Assembly: GCA_000715685.1 (NCBI GenBank)
Contig: KL569532.1
Location: 8,469-13,503, forward strand
Length of the DNA: 5,035 nt
Direction: 5' to 3'
From: Streptomyces lilacinus
GTDB taxonomy: Bacteria > Actinomycetota > Actinomycetes > Streptomycetales > Streptomycetaceae
Below, piece by piece: positions 1 to 5,016 of the stretch; the stretch's first letter is position 1, and each line of letters opens with the position of its first letter. The notes beneath the pieces were generated by a model that saw only the letters and a program-made list of their open reading frames with translations, was not told the DNA's origin and searched no databases. The translations under genes and the position numbers were made by a program.

Positions 1-1
1 A

Positions 2-601
2 CCCGTCCCGTCCGATGCCGCTGGCGAAGCCGCCCACCGCCGCCAGCCCCGAGCGGCGGAAGGAGGCGTTCCCCCCGAGGACGTTGCGCACCGGCACCTT
101 GCCGGGCGGCAGCCCCCGGTACGTACAGCCCACGATCCAGTCGAACTCCTCGGGGAACCACGCGGGCCGGCGCCGCGAGGCCCACACGGGCTGGGTCCGG
201 CCGCCGACCGCCATCACGCGGGGGTCGGCGTAGCCCGAGGCGAAGTGCAGCAGCCAGTCCCGCTCGGCCACCGCGTCGTCGTCGAGGAAGGCGACGACCT
301 CGCCGGAGGAGGCCGCGATGCCGGTGTTGCGGCCCGCCGACAGGCCGCGCGGGCCGGTGTTGGCGAGCACGCGCACCGGGTGGGCCCCCGCCCCGGCGCC
401 GTCGTCGCCGTAGGCCTTGGCGAGACGGCGCAGCAGGGCGGGGTTGTGGTCGACCACCAGCAGCGTCTCGAGGGCGGGGTACGACTGCTCCCGCACCGAG
501 GCCACCGCGGCGAGGATGTCGTCCCAGCGGTCCTCGGTGTAGACGCAGACGACCACCGACACGCGAGGCGTCCCGGTCCGTCCGTCGGGCACCCGGTTCA
601 A
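2..601 (-). CDS. Family 2 glycosyltransferase, C-terminus outside the window
   Basis: This is a GT-A fold, family 2 glycosyltransferase that would transfer a sugar from a nucleotide-sugar donor, probably at the cytoplasmic face during surface polysaccharide assembly. The 200 visible residues begin the fold with the strand VSVVVCVYTEDRW (14-26). ASVREQSYP (34-42) follows, then LLVVDHN (47-53), GLSAGRNTGI (86-95) and the metal-binding acidic motif FLDDDA (105-110). A later NVLGGNASFRR (173-183) is typical of the acceptor half. The reading frame is open to the left edge, so the C-terminus is missing. I chose the TTG at 601 because it overlaps the upstream gene's stop as TTGA and has GGGGAA (612-607) at suitable spacing. 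A GTG at 592 is the alternative but lacks a well-placed ribosome binding site. The overlap implies translational coupling with the upstream glycosyltransferase. The exact donor and acceptor are unknown. Confidence 0.85.
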   Translation of the reverse strand, partial: MNRVPDGRTGTPRVSVVVCVYTEDRWDDILAAVASVREQSYPALETLLVVDHNPALLRRLAKAYGDDGAGAGAHPVRVLANTGPRGLSAGRNTGIAASSGEVVAFLDDDAVAERDWLLHFASGYADPRVMAVGGRTQPVWASRRRPAWFPEEFDWIVGCTYRGLPPGKVPVRNVLGGNASFRRSGLAAVGGFASGIGRDG

Positions 602-1419
602 GACACTTCCCCGCGGTTGGCCGCCGGGGCGATGGCCAGGGGAGTACGCCGACGGGCGCGACGACCGGTGCCGCGCTCGTGCAGGATGACCTTCAGGACG
701 CGCAGCCCGTCGCGGACGGCGCGCAGATTGCTCGTGCCGTGTATGCGCACGAACTCATGGCTGGGAATCTCCTGGACCCGCAGACCGGCCTTCACCACTC
801 TGATGTTCATCAGGGTCTCGACCTCGAAGCCGGCGCAGTCCAGGGCGATCTCGTCCAGGCAGTGCTTCCAGAACGCGTTGTAGCCGTAGCAGAGATCGGT
901 GTAACGGGCTCCGAACTTGTGGTTGACCATGGAGGTCAGAACGCGGTTGCCCAGCTTGCGGATCAGGGTCATGTCATCGGTGCCGCCGCCGTTGGCGAAG
1001 CGGGACCCCTTGGCGAAGTCGGCGCCGCCGACCAGCGCGGAGACATAGCTGACGATCTCCCCGCCGTCGGCCGAGCCGTCGGCGTCGACCATGACGATGA
1101 TTTCACCGGTGCAGGCGGCGAAGCCGGTGATCAGGGCGTCGCCCTTGCCCTTGCCGCGCTGCTCGACGACCTTGACCTCCGGGTACAGGTCGCGGGCGAC
1201 CCGGACCGTGTCGTCGGTGGAGTTGCCGTCGACGAGGACCACCTCGTGGATCCAGTCGGGAAGTGTCTTGAAGACGTACGGGAGGTTCTCCGCCTCGTTC
1301 ATGGCGGGAATGACGACGCTCACCGGTGGCGCTATCGCGAAGTGCGAGGTCACCGGGCGGTACCGCCCGGCTGTCTCGGGATCCTCTTCACTGGCCGCCG
1401 GGCGCAGGAATGCACTCAT
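598..1419 (-). CDS. Family 2 glycosyltransferase, dolichol-phosphate-mannose/glucosyl-3-phosphoglycerate synthase-like
   Basis: This predicted cytoplasmic or membrane-associated family 2 glycosyltransferase has 273 residues. A disordered N-terminus of about 30 residues leads into VSVVIPAMNEAENL (33-46), the nucleotide-binding strand. Then come VDGNSTDDT (63-71), RGKGKGDAL (88-96), the catalytic metal motif DADGS (112-116), GSRF (138-141), DLCYGYNAF (175-183) and GFEVET (197-202). This motif order matches the DPM1/DPG-synthase-like branch, whose members transfer hexoses to polyprenyl phosphate or other small acceptors. No transmembrane segment is evident. The C-terminus is Arg-rich (RRARRR, 253-258). 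The ATG at 1419 is preferred because GAGGGA lies 10 nt upstream and the family's first strand follows soon after; an in-frame extension back to 1641 is low-complexity and has no family homology that I can see. It is probably co-transcribed with the glycosyltransferase after it. A polysaccharide or glycolipid role is inferred from the neighbours. Confidence 0.9.
   Translation of the reverse strand: MSAFLRPAASEEDPETAGRYRPVTSHFAIAPPVSVVIPAMNEAENLPYVFKTLPDWIHEVVLVDGNSTDDTVRVARDLYPEVKVVEQRGKGKGDALITGFAACTGEIIVMVDADGSADGGEIVSYVSALVGGADFAKGSRFANGGGTDDMTLIRKLGNRVLTSMVNHKFGARYTDLCYGYNAFWKHCLDEIALDCAGFEVETLMNIRVVKAGLRVQEIPSHEFVRIHGTSNLRAVRDGLRVLKVILHERGTGRRARRRTPLAIAPAANRGEVS
1353..1370. repeat. Perfect 18-bp palindrome inside the glycosyltransferase 5' coding region
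   Basis: CCGGGCGGTACCGCCCGG is a perfect palindrome centred on TACC/GGTA. It lies about 50 nt inside the glycosyltransferase gene and encodes part of the disordered N-terminal segment (around AGRYRPV). It may be an early-coding mRNA hairpin, but palindromes of G/C-rich arms arise easily in this base composition. Confidence 0.4.
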
Positions 1420-1575
1420 GGCTCTTCGTTCCCTCTCGTCCGGTGGACCGCCTGCCCCAGCGGTCCGATCGTCTGTCCGGTTCGAAAAGGGGGTACTCGC
1501 CTTGCCCCAAACGGCAGGGAACACCGCGTGGGAAGGGCGAGTTGGCAAATGACACCGTGCTGCTGCCGCGCGGCA

Positions 1576-1608
1576 CGCGACTCGGCACGGCTGAAACGGC
1601 CGAGCGCG
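1576..1608 (-). other. Hairpin in the glycosyltransferase leader or acyltransferase trailer
   Basis: On the minus strand the arms CGCGCTCGGC and GCCGAGTCGCG pair over 10 bp with one bulged T, around a 12-nt loop. No T-run follows it in the minus direction. It could be a factor-independent terminator of the GC-only type common in Streptomyces, ending acyltransferase transcripts, or a structured leader for the glycosyltransferase mRNA. The sequence does not decide between these. Confidence 0.35.
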
Positions 1609-1703
1609 GCACCCCCTGCCGCGCCCCGCGCCGGACACCATCGCGACGCTTGAAGCCCTCCCCGAGCCGCTAAGAATGATGGGCCGATGCGGGTAGATGT
1701 ACG

Positions 1704-1733
1704 ACGGTATTGAAGCTTGAGACTGTATGGCAA
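1704..1733 (-). promoter_or_regulatory. Possible vegetative-type promoter for the glycosyltransferase pair
   Basis: On the minus strand TTGCCA (1733-1728) and TACCGT (1709-1704) are separated by 18 bp, a fair match to a housekeeping sigma -35/-10 pair, in the most A+T-rich part of the gap. Transcription from here would give a leader of about 275 nt before the ATG at 1419, which is long. The match is by eye, so it is only a candidate. Confidence 0.3.
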
Positions 1734-1794
1734 GAGGTGGGTCGGAGACTCCTCCTTTGGTGTTTTTTGCGCCTATGCAACCATCCGCGTCGAC

Positions 1795-2907
1795 TTAGCT
1801 ATTGACGCCGCGTTCCGCCCCGGCCCGCATCCGCCCCACCCGCTTGAGCAGCCGGTCGGCCGGCTCGAACAGCTCCGGCCGGGCCAGCACGGTGTTGCGC
1901 AGCGCGCGCACCGGCGCGCGCCGCGCGCGGTACCCCAGCGCCACCGGATGCCGCCGGGTGACCCAGCCCTCCGAGACGCTGAGCTCGCGGGTCTTGAGCG
2001 AGTCCTTGTAGGCCTTGCCGCCCCGGCCCAGGTCCAGATAGGCCAGCCCGTCGGCGGCCGCTCCCTCGGCCATCCGCATGTGCAGCACCAGGCCGGGGGA
2101 GTACTTGGCGAAGTCCGGGTCGTAGGCCGGGAACCAGCACGCCAGCACCGTCGTCGACCGCAGTCCGAAGTGCGCCGCCACCGGCCGGCCGCCGGCGTAG
2201 AGCACCGACAGCAGCCCGGCGAAGGACTCGGTGCGCGTGTGGAACAGCTGCTCGACCAGATGCGCTATCCAGGGTCGCGCGAAGCGGTCGGCGCGCCCCG
2301 TTCTTCGGTACTGCGCCGACTTCCACGCGGTCAGCACGCGCAGGACGGACGGGTCGCGCTCGTCGTGCACGTAGCGCACCTCCCCGGCGTCGCGGCCGAG
2401 CCGACGCTCCTTGGCGAGGGTGGTGCGGGTGAACTTGGGCGACTGCTTGCGCAGCGCGGCCAGGTAGCGGTCGAAGCCCTGGTCGACGTCGATGACGGGC
2501 GAGGCGTACGAGCCCGACGCCGCCATCTCGAACGGCTTCTGCCCCTCGACCAGGTGGTCGAACTCCCACAGGGAGAGCCCGCAGGCCTGCAGCAGCTCCC
2601 GGGTGTCCCACTGGAAGCCCGGCCGGTGGACCAGCCCCTGCGCGTCCGAGACGCCCAGGCCGATCGCCCGCCCCACCCCCAGGGAGGAGCGCTGGAACGG
2701 GAAGAAGGCCACCGGCTCGCCGTCCTCCCGCACGACCGCGATGCGCGCCCCCCGGCGGCAGCGGCCCACGGCGAGGGCGAACTCCGGGGCGAGGAAAGGA
2801 TTCGCGAGCTGCGGCGAGCCGTCGGCCACGGCCCGGGCCTGCATCGCCGACCACGCCGCCCGGTCGGCCGCGGTGAGCTCACCGGGTCGGTACACGCTGA
2901 TGTCCAC
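1795..2907 (-). CDS. GNAT-family acyltransferase, CelD/BcsL (FemAB-like) type
   Basis: This 370-residue protein is recognisable as a CelD/BcsL-type N-acyltransferase, the double-GNAT fold group related to FemAB that occurs in cellulose and exopolysaccharide loci. The N-terminal half contains LANPFLAPEFALAVGR (34-49) and VAFFPFQR (66-73). The Acetyltransf_6-like domain spans about residues 145-305, with KFTRTTLAKERRLGR (158-172), AAHFGLRS (244-251), YSPGLVLHMRM (269-279) and the family signature YLDLGRGGKAYKDSL (290-304). No signal peptide or membrane span is visible, so it is probably cytoplasmic, acylating a sugar or lipid-linked intermediate; the substrate is not predictable. I chose the GTG at 2907, one base after the preceding gene's TGA, because the product then starts directly with MDISVYRPGEL. 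An ATG at 2955 would add 16 residues but overlap the upstream gene by 47 bp and has no ribosome binding site. The tight spacing suggests an operon with the upstream membrane protein. Confidence 0.88.
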   Translation of the reverse strand: MDISVYRPGELTAADRAAWSAMQARAVADGSPQLANPFLAPEFALAVGRCRRGARIAVVREDGEPVAFFPFQRSSLGVGRAIGLGVSDAQGLVHRPGFQWDTRELLQACGLSLWEFDHLVEGQKPFEMAASGSYASPVIDVDQGFDRYLAALRKQSPKFTRTTLAKERRLGRDAGEVRYVHDERDPSVLRVLTAWKSAQYRRTGRADRFARPWIAHLVEQLFHTRTESFAGLLSVLYAGGRPVAAHFGLRSTTVLACWFPAYDPDFAKYSPGLVLHMRMAEGAAADGLAYLDLGRGGKAYKDSLKTRELSVSEGWVTRRHPVALGYRARRAPVRALRNTVLARPELFEPADRLLKRVGRMRAGAERGVNS

Positions 2908-2908
2908 G

Positions 2909-3255
2909 TCACGAAGCCCGACTTCTCGCGGCACGGCCCCGATGGCGCCGCGCATGTGCCAGCAGGGAGGGGAGGACGAGCAGCAGGACGCTCAGGGCCG
3001 CGACCGCGGCCACGCCGCCGCGCACCGACCAGGCGTGCAGCGCGAGCATCGCCTGGGCCACGAGGAGGTCCACCGCGAGCGCCCCGCCCGTGGCCACCAC
3101 GGCCCGGCTGAGCGGATCCAGGCCCGTCAGCACGGCGGCCACGGCGCACCCGGGGGCCACGATCAGGAAGAAGAGCGTGAAGGGCGCGCGCAGGGGCGAG
3201 CCGATGTCCGCGAGCGCCAGGGCCCCGCCCACCGCCGCCACGGCCGCCGCGGCGC
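2909..3255 (-). CDS. Small hydrophobic membrane protein, 3' part; 5' end cut by adapter junction
   Basis: The 114 genuine residues are strongly hydrophobic. Four stretches look like membrane segments: a partial one at about 1-16, then 25-43 (around TLFFLIVAPGCAVAAV), 50-73 and 80-99 (around AALSVLLLVLP). They are separated by short polar loops such as TGLDPLSR, and an Arg-rich tail (ARRHRGRAARSR) would stay in the cytoplasm. I do not recognise a named family. Its stop abuts the start of the CelD-like acyltransferase, so the two are probably translated together, which suggests a role in the same envelope-glycan locus. Upstream of 3256 the reading frame runs into Nextera adapter (reading CLLYTC), so the N-terminus there is not real. 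The true start is probably the separate piece at 3273-3338. Confidence 0.7.
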
Positions 3256-3272
3256 ATGTGTATAAGAGACAG
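3256..3272 (+). other. Internal Nextera/Tn5 mosaic-end adapter: artificial assembly junction
   Basis: ATGTGTATAAGAGACAG is 17 of the 19 bases of the Tn5 mosaic end used in Nextera libraries, in the orientation that precedes an insert starting at 3273. The two preceding bases are GC where the adapter has AG. This is library sequence, not a genomic feature. It makes the tell-tale peptides VYKRQ on the plus strand and LSLIHM or CLLYT on the minus strand. Continuity between 3253 and 3273 is therefore unproven. Confidence 0.97.
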
Positions 3273-3338
3273 CGCCTCGCCCGTGTCGCCCGGTGTCGTC
3301 GAATCGTCCAGCCCGGTGAGATCAGTGAAGCTCTGCAT
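3273..3338 (-). CDS. First 22 codons of a minus-strand gene, cut by the adapter (probable start of the membrane protein)
   Basis: An ATG at 3338 opens 22 codons of hydrophilic, Thr/Asp-rich sequence beginning MQSFTDLTGLDDST and ending GDTGEA, directly against the adapter. A run of six G (3355-3350) lies 11 nt upstream as a possible ribosome binding site. The piece is too short to identify on its own. It sits on the same strand and immediately upstream of the truncated membrane protein, and deleting the 19-bp slot 3254-3272 fuses the two in frame into a product of 136 residues. A polar N-terminal tail before the first membrane segment would fit that protein. This is inference; bases may be missing at the join, or the halves may be unrelated. 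Confidence 0.45.
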
Positions 3339-3355
3339 TGGCGACTTTGCCCCCC

Positions 3356-3377
3356 GAAGCGCCGGATGCCGGGCTTC
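3356..3377 (-). other. Hairpin in the leader of the minus-strand gene
   Basis: GAAGC and CCGG (with one bulged G between them) pair with CCGGGCTTC around a 3-nt loop ATG, giving 9 paired bases. The hairpin directly abuts the G-run (3355-3350) that would be the ribosome binding site of the gene starting at 3338, so it could affect translation. Function is not known. Confidence 0.4.
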
Positions 3378-3504
3378 AATGTCGCGCAGCGGACAAAGGC
3401 CCGTCAAGATGTGAAGGCCGTGCGAATGACCCCCGGTGAGTGTGACCGCCACAACCGGAGGGTGTCCGTCGAATGAACGGTCGGGGACGCGTCGTCCCTC
3501 CGCC

Positions 3505-3525
3505 TGATCTGACGTCAGTAGATCA
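3505..3525. promoter_or_regulatory. Inverted repeat, possible regulator-binding site
   Basis: A perfect 10-bp palindrome CTGACGTCAG (3509-3518) lies within outer arms TGATCT (3505-3510) and AGATCA (3520-3525). The whole element is nearly symmetric over 21 bp and about 185 bp upstream of the lipase start, a reasonable place for an activator or repressor site. No specific regulator can be named from the sequence. Confidence 0.4.
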
Positions 3526-3571
3526 CTCGCCCTCGCGTGTTGACACCGCGAGGAGTCCCGTCAAGCGGCGT

Positions 3572-3600
3572 TTGACGCACCGTCATGATCGCAATACCGG
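3572..3600 (+). promoter_or_regulatory. Possible lipase promoter
   Basis: TTGACG (3572-3577) and TACCGG (3595-3600) are 17 bp apart, the best-spaced -35/-10 pair I can find upstream of the lipase. It would give a leader of roughly 100 nt that contains both the 3611-3626 and 3661-3689 inverted repeats. The -10 lacks the final T, and the other TTGAC boxes have no convincing -10, so confidence is limited. Confidence 0.3.
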
Positions 3601-3610
3601 ACGGTAATTC

Positions 3611-3626
3611 GGTTGACGGATCAACC
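3611..3626. promoter_or_regulatory. Inverted repeat GGTTGA-N4-TCAACC
   Basis: Perfect 6-bp arms GGTTGA and TCAACC flank CGGA, just downstream of the candidate -10. The left arm includes a TTGACG box. The position would suit a repressor operator. A related GTCAA-N5-TTGAC element occurs before the gene at 4929. Confidence 0.35.
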
Positions 3627-3660
3627 CGGGATTTGACATGAACACTTCCGACAACCTCGG

Positions 3661-3689
3661 GTCGTTGCTACCACGGTGGTGGCAGCGAC
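3661..3689 (+). promoter_or_regulatory. Long hairpin immediately upstream of the lipase ribosome binding site
   Basis: The arms GTCGTTGCTACCAC (3660-3673 region) and GTGGTGGCAGCGAC can pair along 14 positions, 12 Watson-Crick and 2 G-U, with only one unpaired base formally between them; in RNA the inner pairs would open into a small loop. The stem ends about 8 nt before the AGGGAGG ribosome binding site. Possible roles are mRNA 5' stabilisation, translation control, or a DNA operator. The two wobble positions slightly favour an RNA role. Confidence 0.5.
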
Positions 3690-3696
3690 CCCTGCT

Positions 3697-3703
3697 AGGG
3701 AGG
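3697..3703 (+). promoter_or_regulatory. Ribosome binding site of the lipase
   Basis: AGGGAGG is a strong Shine-Dalgarno sequence 4 nt before the ATG at 3708. It fixes the start and rules out the earlier ATG at 3638, which is in a different frame. Confidence 0.85.
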
Positions 3704-3707
3704 TTCC

Positions 3708-4511
3708 ATGAAACTGTCCCGGTTCGCGGGTGCCCTATCCGCGCTGACCCTCACCGCCGCCCTCGCCTTCGGCGGGGCCGGCGCCGCGCACTCTGCCGAG
3801 CGACTCCCAACCACCGGCTACGTGGCCCTCGGTGACTCCTACTCGGCCGGTGTCGGCGCGGGTGGCTACGACTCCGCCAGCGGCGACTGCAAGCGCAGCA
3901 GAAAGGCGTACCCCGCACTGTGGGCCGCCGCGCACGCTCCCGCCTCCTTCTCCTTCACCGCCTGTTCCGGCGCCCGTACGGGTGATGTCGTGAGCGGTCA
4001 GCTCGCGCCGCTGAACTCCGCCACCGGCCTCGTCAGCATCAGCATCGGCGGCAACGACGCGGGCTTCGCCGACACCATGTCCAGCTGCGTGACGGGCAGC
4101 GACAGCGCCTGCCTCGACCGCATCGCCAAGGCGCGCACCTTCATCCAGAACGAGCTGCCCGCCAAGCTCGACACCGTCTACACGGCCATCAGATCCAGAG
4201 CACCCCACGCCCAGGTCGTCGTCCTCGGCTACCCGCGCTTCTACAAGCTCGGCGGCGTGTGTGTGGGCCTCAGTGACACCAAGAGGAAGGCCATCAACGC
4301 AGCCGCCGATCACATCAATACGGTCATCGCCAAGCGCGTCGCCGACCACGGCTTCCGCTTCGGTGACGTCAACACGACCTTCGCCGGTCACGAGCTGTGC
4401 TCGGGCAGCGCGTGGCTGAACAGCGTGACGCTGCCGATCGACGAGTCCTACCACCCGACCGCCACCGGACAGTCCCGCGGCTACCTCCCGGTCTTCGCCT
4501 CCGCGGCGTAG
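3708..4511 (+). CDS. Secreted SGNH/GDSL-family lipase/esterase
   Basis: This complete 267-residue protein hydrolyses ester bonds of acylglycerols or related lipids outside the cell. It closely resembles the Streptomyces rimosus GDS(L) lipase and its S. coelicolor relatives, in length as well as motifs. An N-terminal signal peptide is clear: KLSR, then a hydrophobic core FAGALSALTLTAALAFGG, with cleavage somewhere around residues 26-34. Block I is ALGDSYSAG with nucleophile Ser44. SGARTGD (87-93) supplies the oxyanion Gly88. Block III is IGGNDAGF with Asn116, and block V is DESYHPT with catalytic His249. Six cysteines (61, 86, 127, 135, 185, 231) match the three-disulfide pattern known for this family. 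A strong ribosome binding site and a 14-position hairpin precede it, and a GC-rich hairpin follows, so it is probably monocistronic. Nothing essential is missing. Confidence 0.96.
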   Translation: MKLSRFAGALSALTLTAALAFGGAGAAHSAERLPTTGYVALGDSYSAGVGAGGYDSASGDCKRSRKAYPALWAAAHAPASFSFTACSGARTGDVVSGQLAPLNSATGLVSISIGGNDAGFADTMSSCVTGSDSACLDRIAKARTFIQNELPAKLDTVYTAIRSRAPHAQVVVLGYPRFYKLGGVCVGLSDTKRKAINAAADHINTVIAKRVADHGFRFGDVNTTFAGHELCSGSAWLNSVTLPIDESYHPTATGQSRGYLPVFASAA

Positions 4512-4544
4512 TACCGCGCTCCACCCCTCACGTCGGCCCTCAAC

Positions 4545-4577
4545 CGCCGGGCGGGCAGCTTTTCCGCCCGCTCGGCG
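4545..4577 (+). terminator. Terminator-like hairpin downstream of the lipase
   Basis: CGCCGGGCGGGC (4545-4556) pairs with GCCCGCTCGGCG (4566-4577) over 12 positions with a single G-U, around the 9-nt loop AGCTTTTCC. It lies 33 nt after the lipase stop. There is no T-run after it, but strong U-less hairpins commonly end transcripts in Streptomyces. Confidence 0.65.
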
Positions 4578-4817
4578 CTTGGGGTCGCCACCCATATCAC
4601 GATCTTGATCCACCGCCGACGCCTCGCCGCTGCCCCGCGCGTGCCCGTCGGGGCCCGCCCGCGTCGGAAACCTCCTCCGTGTTCTGCGCCACCTTCCGGG
4701 AGCAAATCGGAGTGATTGCGGCGCAACGGAGTGTGATCGCCCTATCTTGGGCGCGGTTTCGGTACCGTATTGTCCCGATCAACGACCGCAGAGTGACGGC
4801 AGGTTCACGTCAGCCTT

Positions 4818-4852
4818 GTCAACACCCTTGACGGGGTGGTGAATCGACCCCG
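4818..4852. promoter_or_regulatory. Tandem inverted repeats upstream of the 3'-terminal gene
   Basis: GTCAA-N5-TTGAC (4818-4832) is directly followed by CGGGGT-N9-ACCCCG (4832-4852), sharing one base. They lie 77-111 bp before the start at 4929. The first resembles the TTGAC-containing repeat in the lipase control region. They could be operators or leader hairpins; no factor can be assigned. Confidence 0.35.
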
Positions 4853-4928
4853 CGAATGCGCGGGTGACGCGATGGGGCGATAGGGTTACTCTGCCTGGGC
4901 CGGGTGCCTCGTACGGGTGGGGAGTGTC

Positions 4929-5016
4929 ATGGATCAGATAGCTATGCGCAGCAGGGCGCGAGTGCCTGCCATCAACTACGGGAGCAGTGCGTCCAGTGCG
5001 CGCCTCGACCGTCATC
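4929..5016 (+). CDS. 5' fragment of an unidentified gene, cut off by adapter
   Basis: An ATG at 4929, four bases after GGGGAG (4919-4924), opens 29 genuine codons beginning MDQIAMRSRARVPAINYG and continuing with a Ser/Arg-rich stretch. The sequence then enters Nextera adapter, read as PVSYTH, so everything after His29 is artificial. The basic, polar N-terminus has no signal peptide so far and would fit a cytoplasmic tail of a membrane or envelope enzyme. Given the glycan genes nearby a polysaccharide role, such as a sugar transferase, is conceivable, but nothing in 29 residues proves it. Confidence 0.6.

Larger units (their letters stand above)
1420..1794. other. Non-coding gap between acyltransferase and glycosyltransferase genes
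   Basis: This stretch of about 375 bp separates two minus-strand genes. I see no credible gene in it; open frames here are low-complexity G/C-rich shadows. The part from about 1670 to 1795 is visibly richer in A+T than the flanking coding DNA, which suits a promoter region. It holds a promoter-like pair (1704-1733), a hairpin (1576-1608), and a T-run at 1762-1767 on the plus strand. The gap means the downstream glycosyltransferase pair may be transcribed separately from the acyltransferase. Confidence 0.6.
3339..3707. other. Divergent intergenic region between the minus-strand start and the lipase
   Basis: No gene is supported in these 369 bp. The region contains four TTGAC boxes on the plus strand (starting at 3540, 3572, 3613 and 3633), three inverted repeats on the lipase side and one hairpin on the minus-strand side, which are listed separately. 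It is the obvious site for promoters and operators of both the lipase and the divergent gene. Confidence 0.6.
4512..4928. other. Non-coding region after the lipase
   Basis: Apart from the terminator-like hairpin I see no gene in these 417 bp. A+T rises around 4690-4790. TATCTT (4743-4748) and TATTGT near 4779 resemble -10 boxes without a good -35. CGGAGTG occurs twice (4708-4714 and 4727-4733), each followed by a GAT.GC-like run. Inverted repeats lie at 4818-4832 and 4832-4852. The right end is probably the promoter and leader of the gene starting at 4929. Confidence 0.55.

Noticed and set aside
1755..1767. T-run on the plus strand as a terminator
   Set aside because: Only a very short imperfect stem (GGAG-A-CTCC) lies before it, and no plus-strand gene ends there.
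1717..3111. A long plus-strand frame opposite the acyltransferase
   Set aside because: It is a Pro/Arg/His-rich shadow without domains; the minus strand encodes a clear family protein.
2331..3452. A long minus-strand frame covering the adapter and most of the acyltransferase N-terminus
   Set aside because: Beyond the first codons from 3338 it reads through adapter into low-complexity Arg/Ser/Gly sequence, the wrong frame of the membrane protein and acyltransferase genes.
3735..4613. A long open frame antisense to the lipase
   Set aside because: It is a Gly/Val/Arg-rich shadow produced by G/C-rich third codon positions of the lipase gene; no motif or ribosome binding site supports it.
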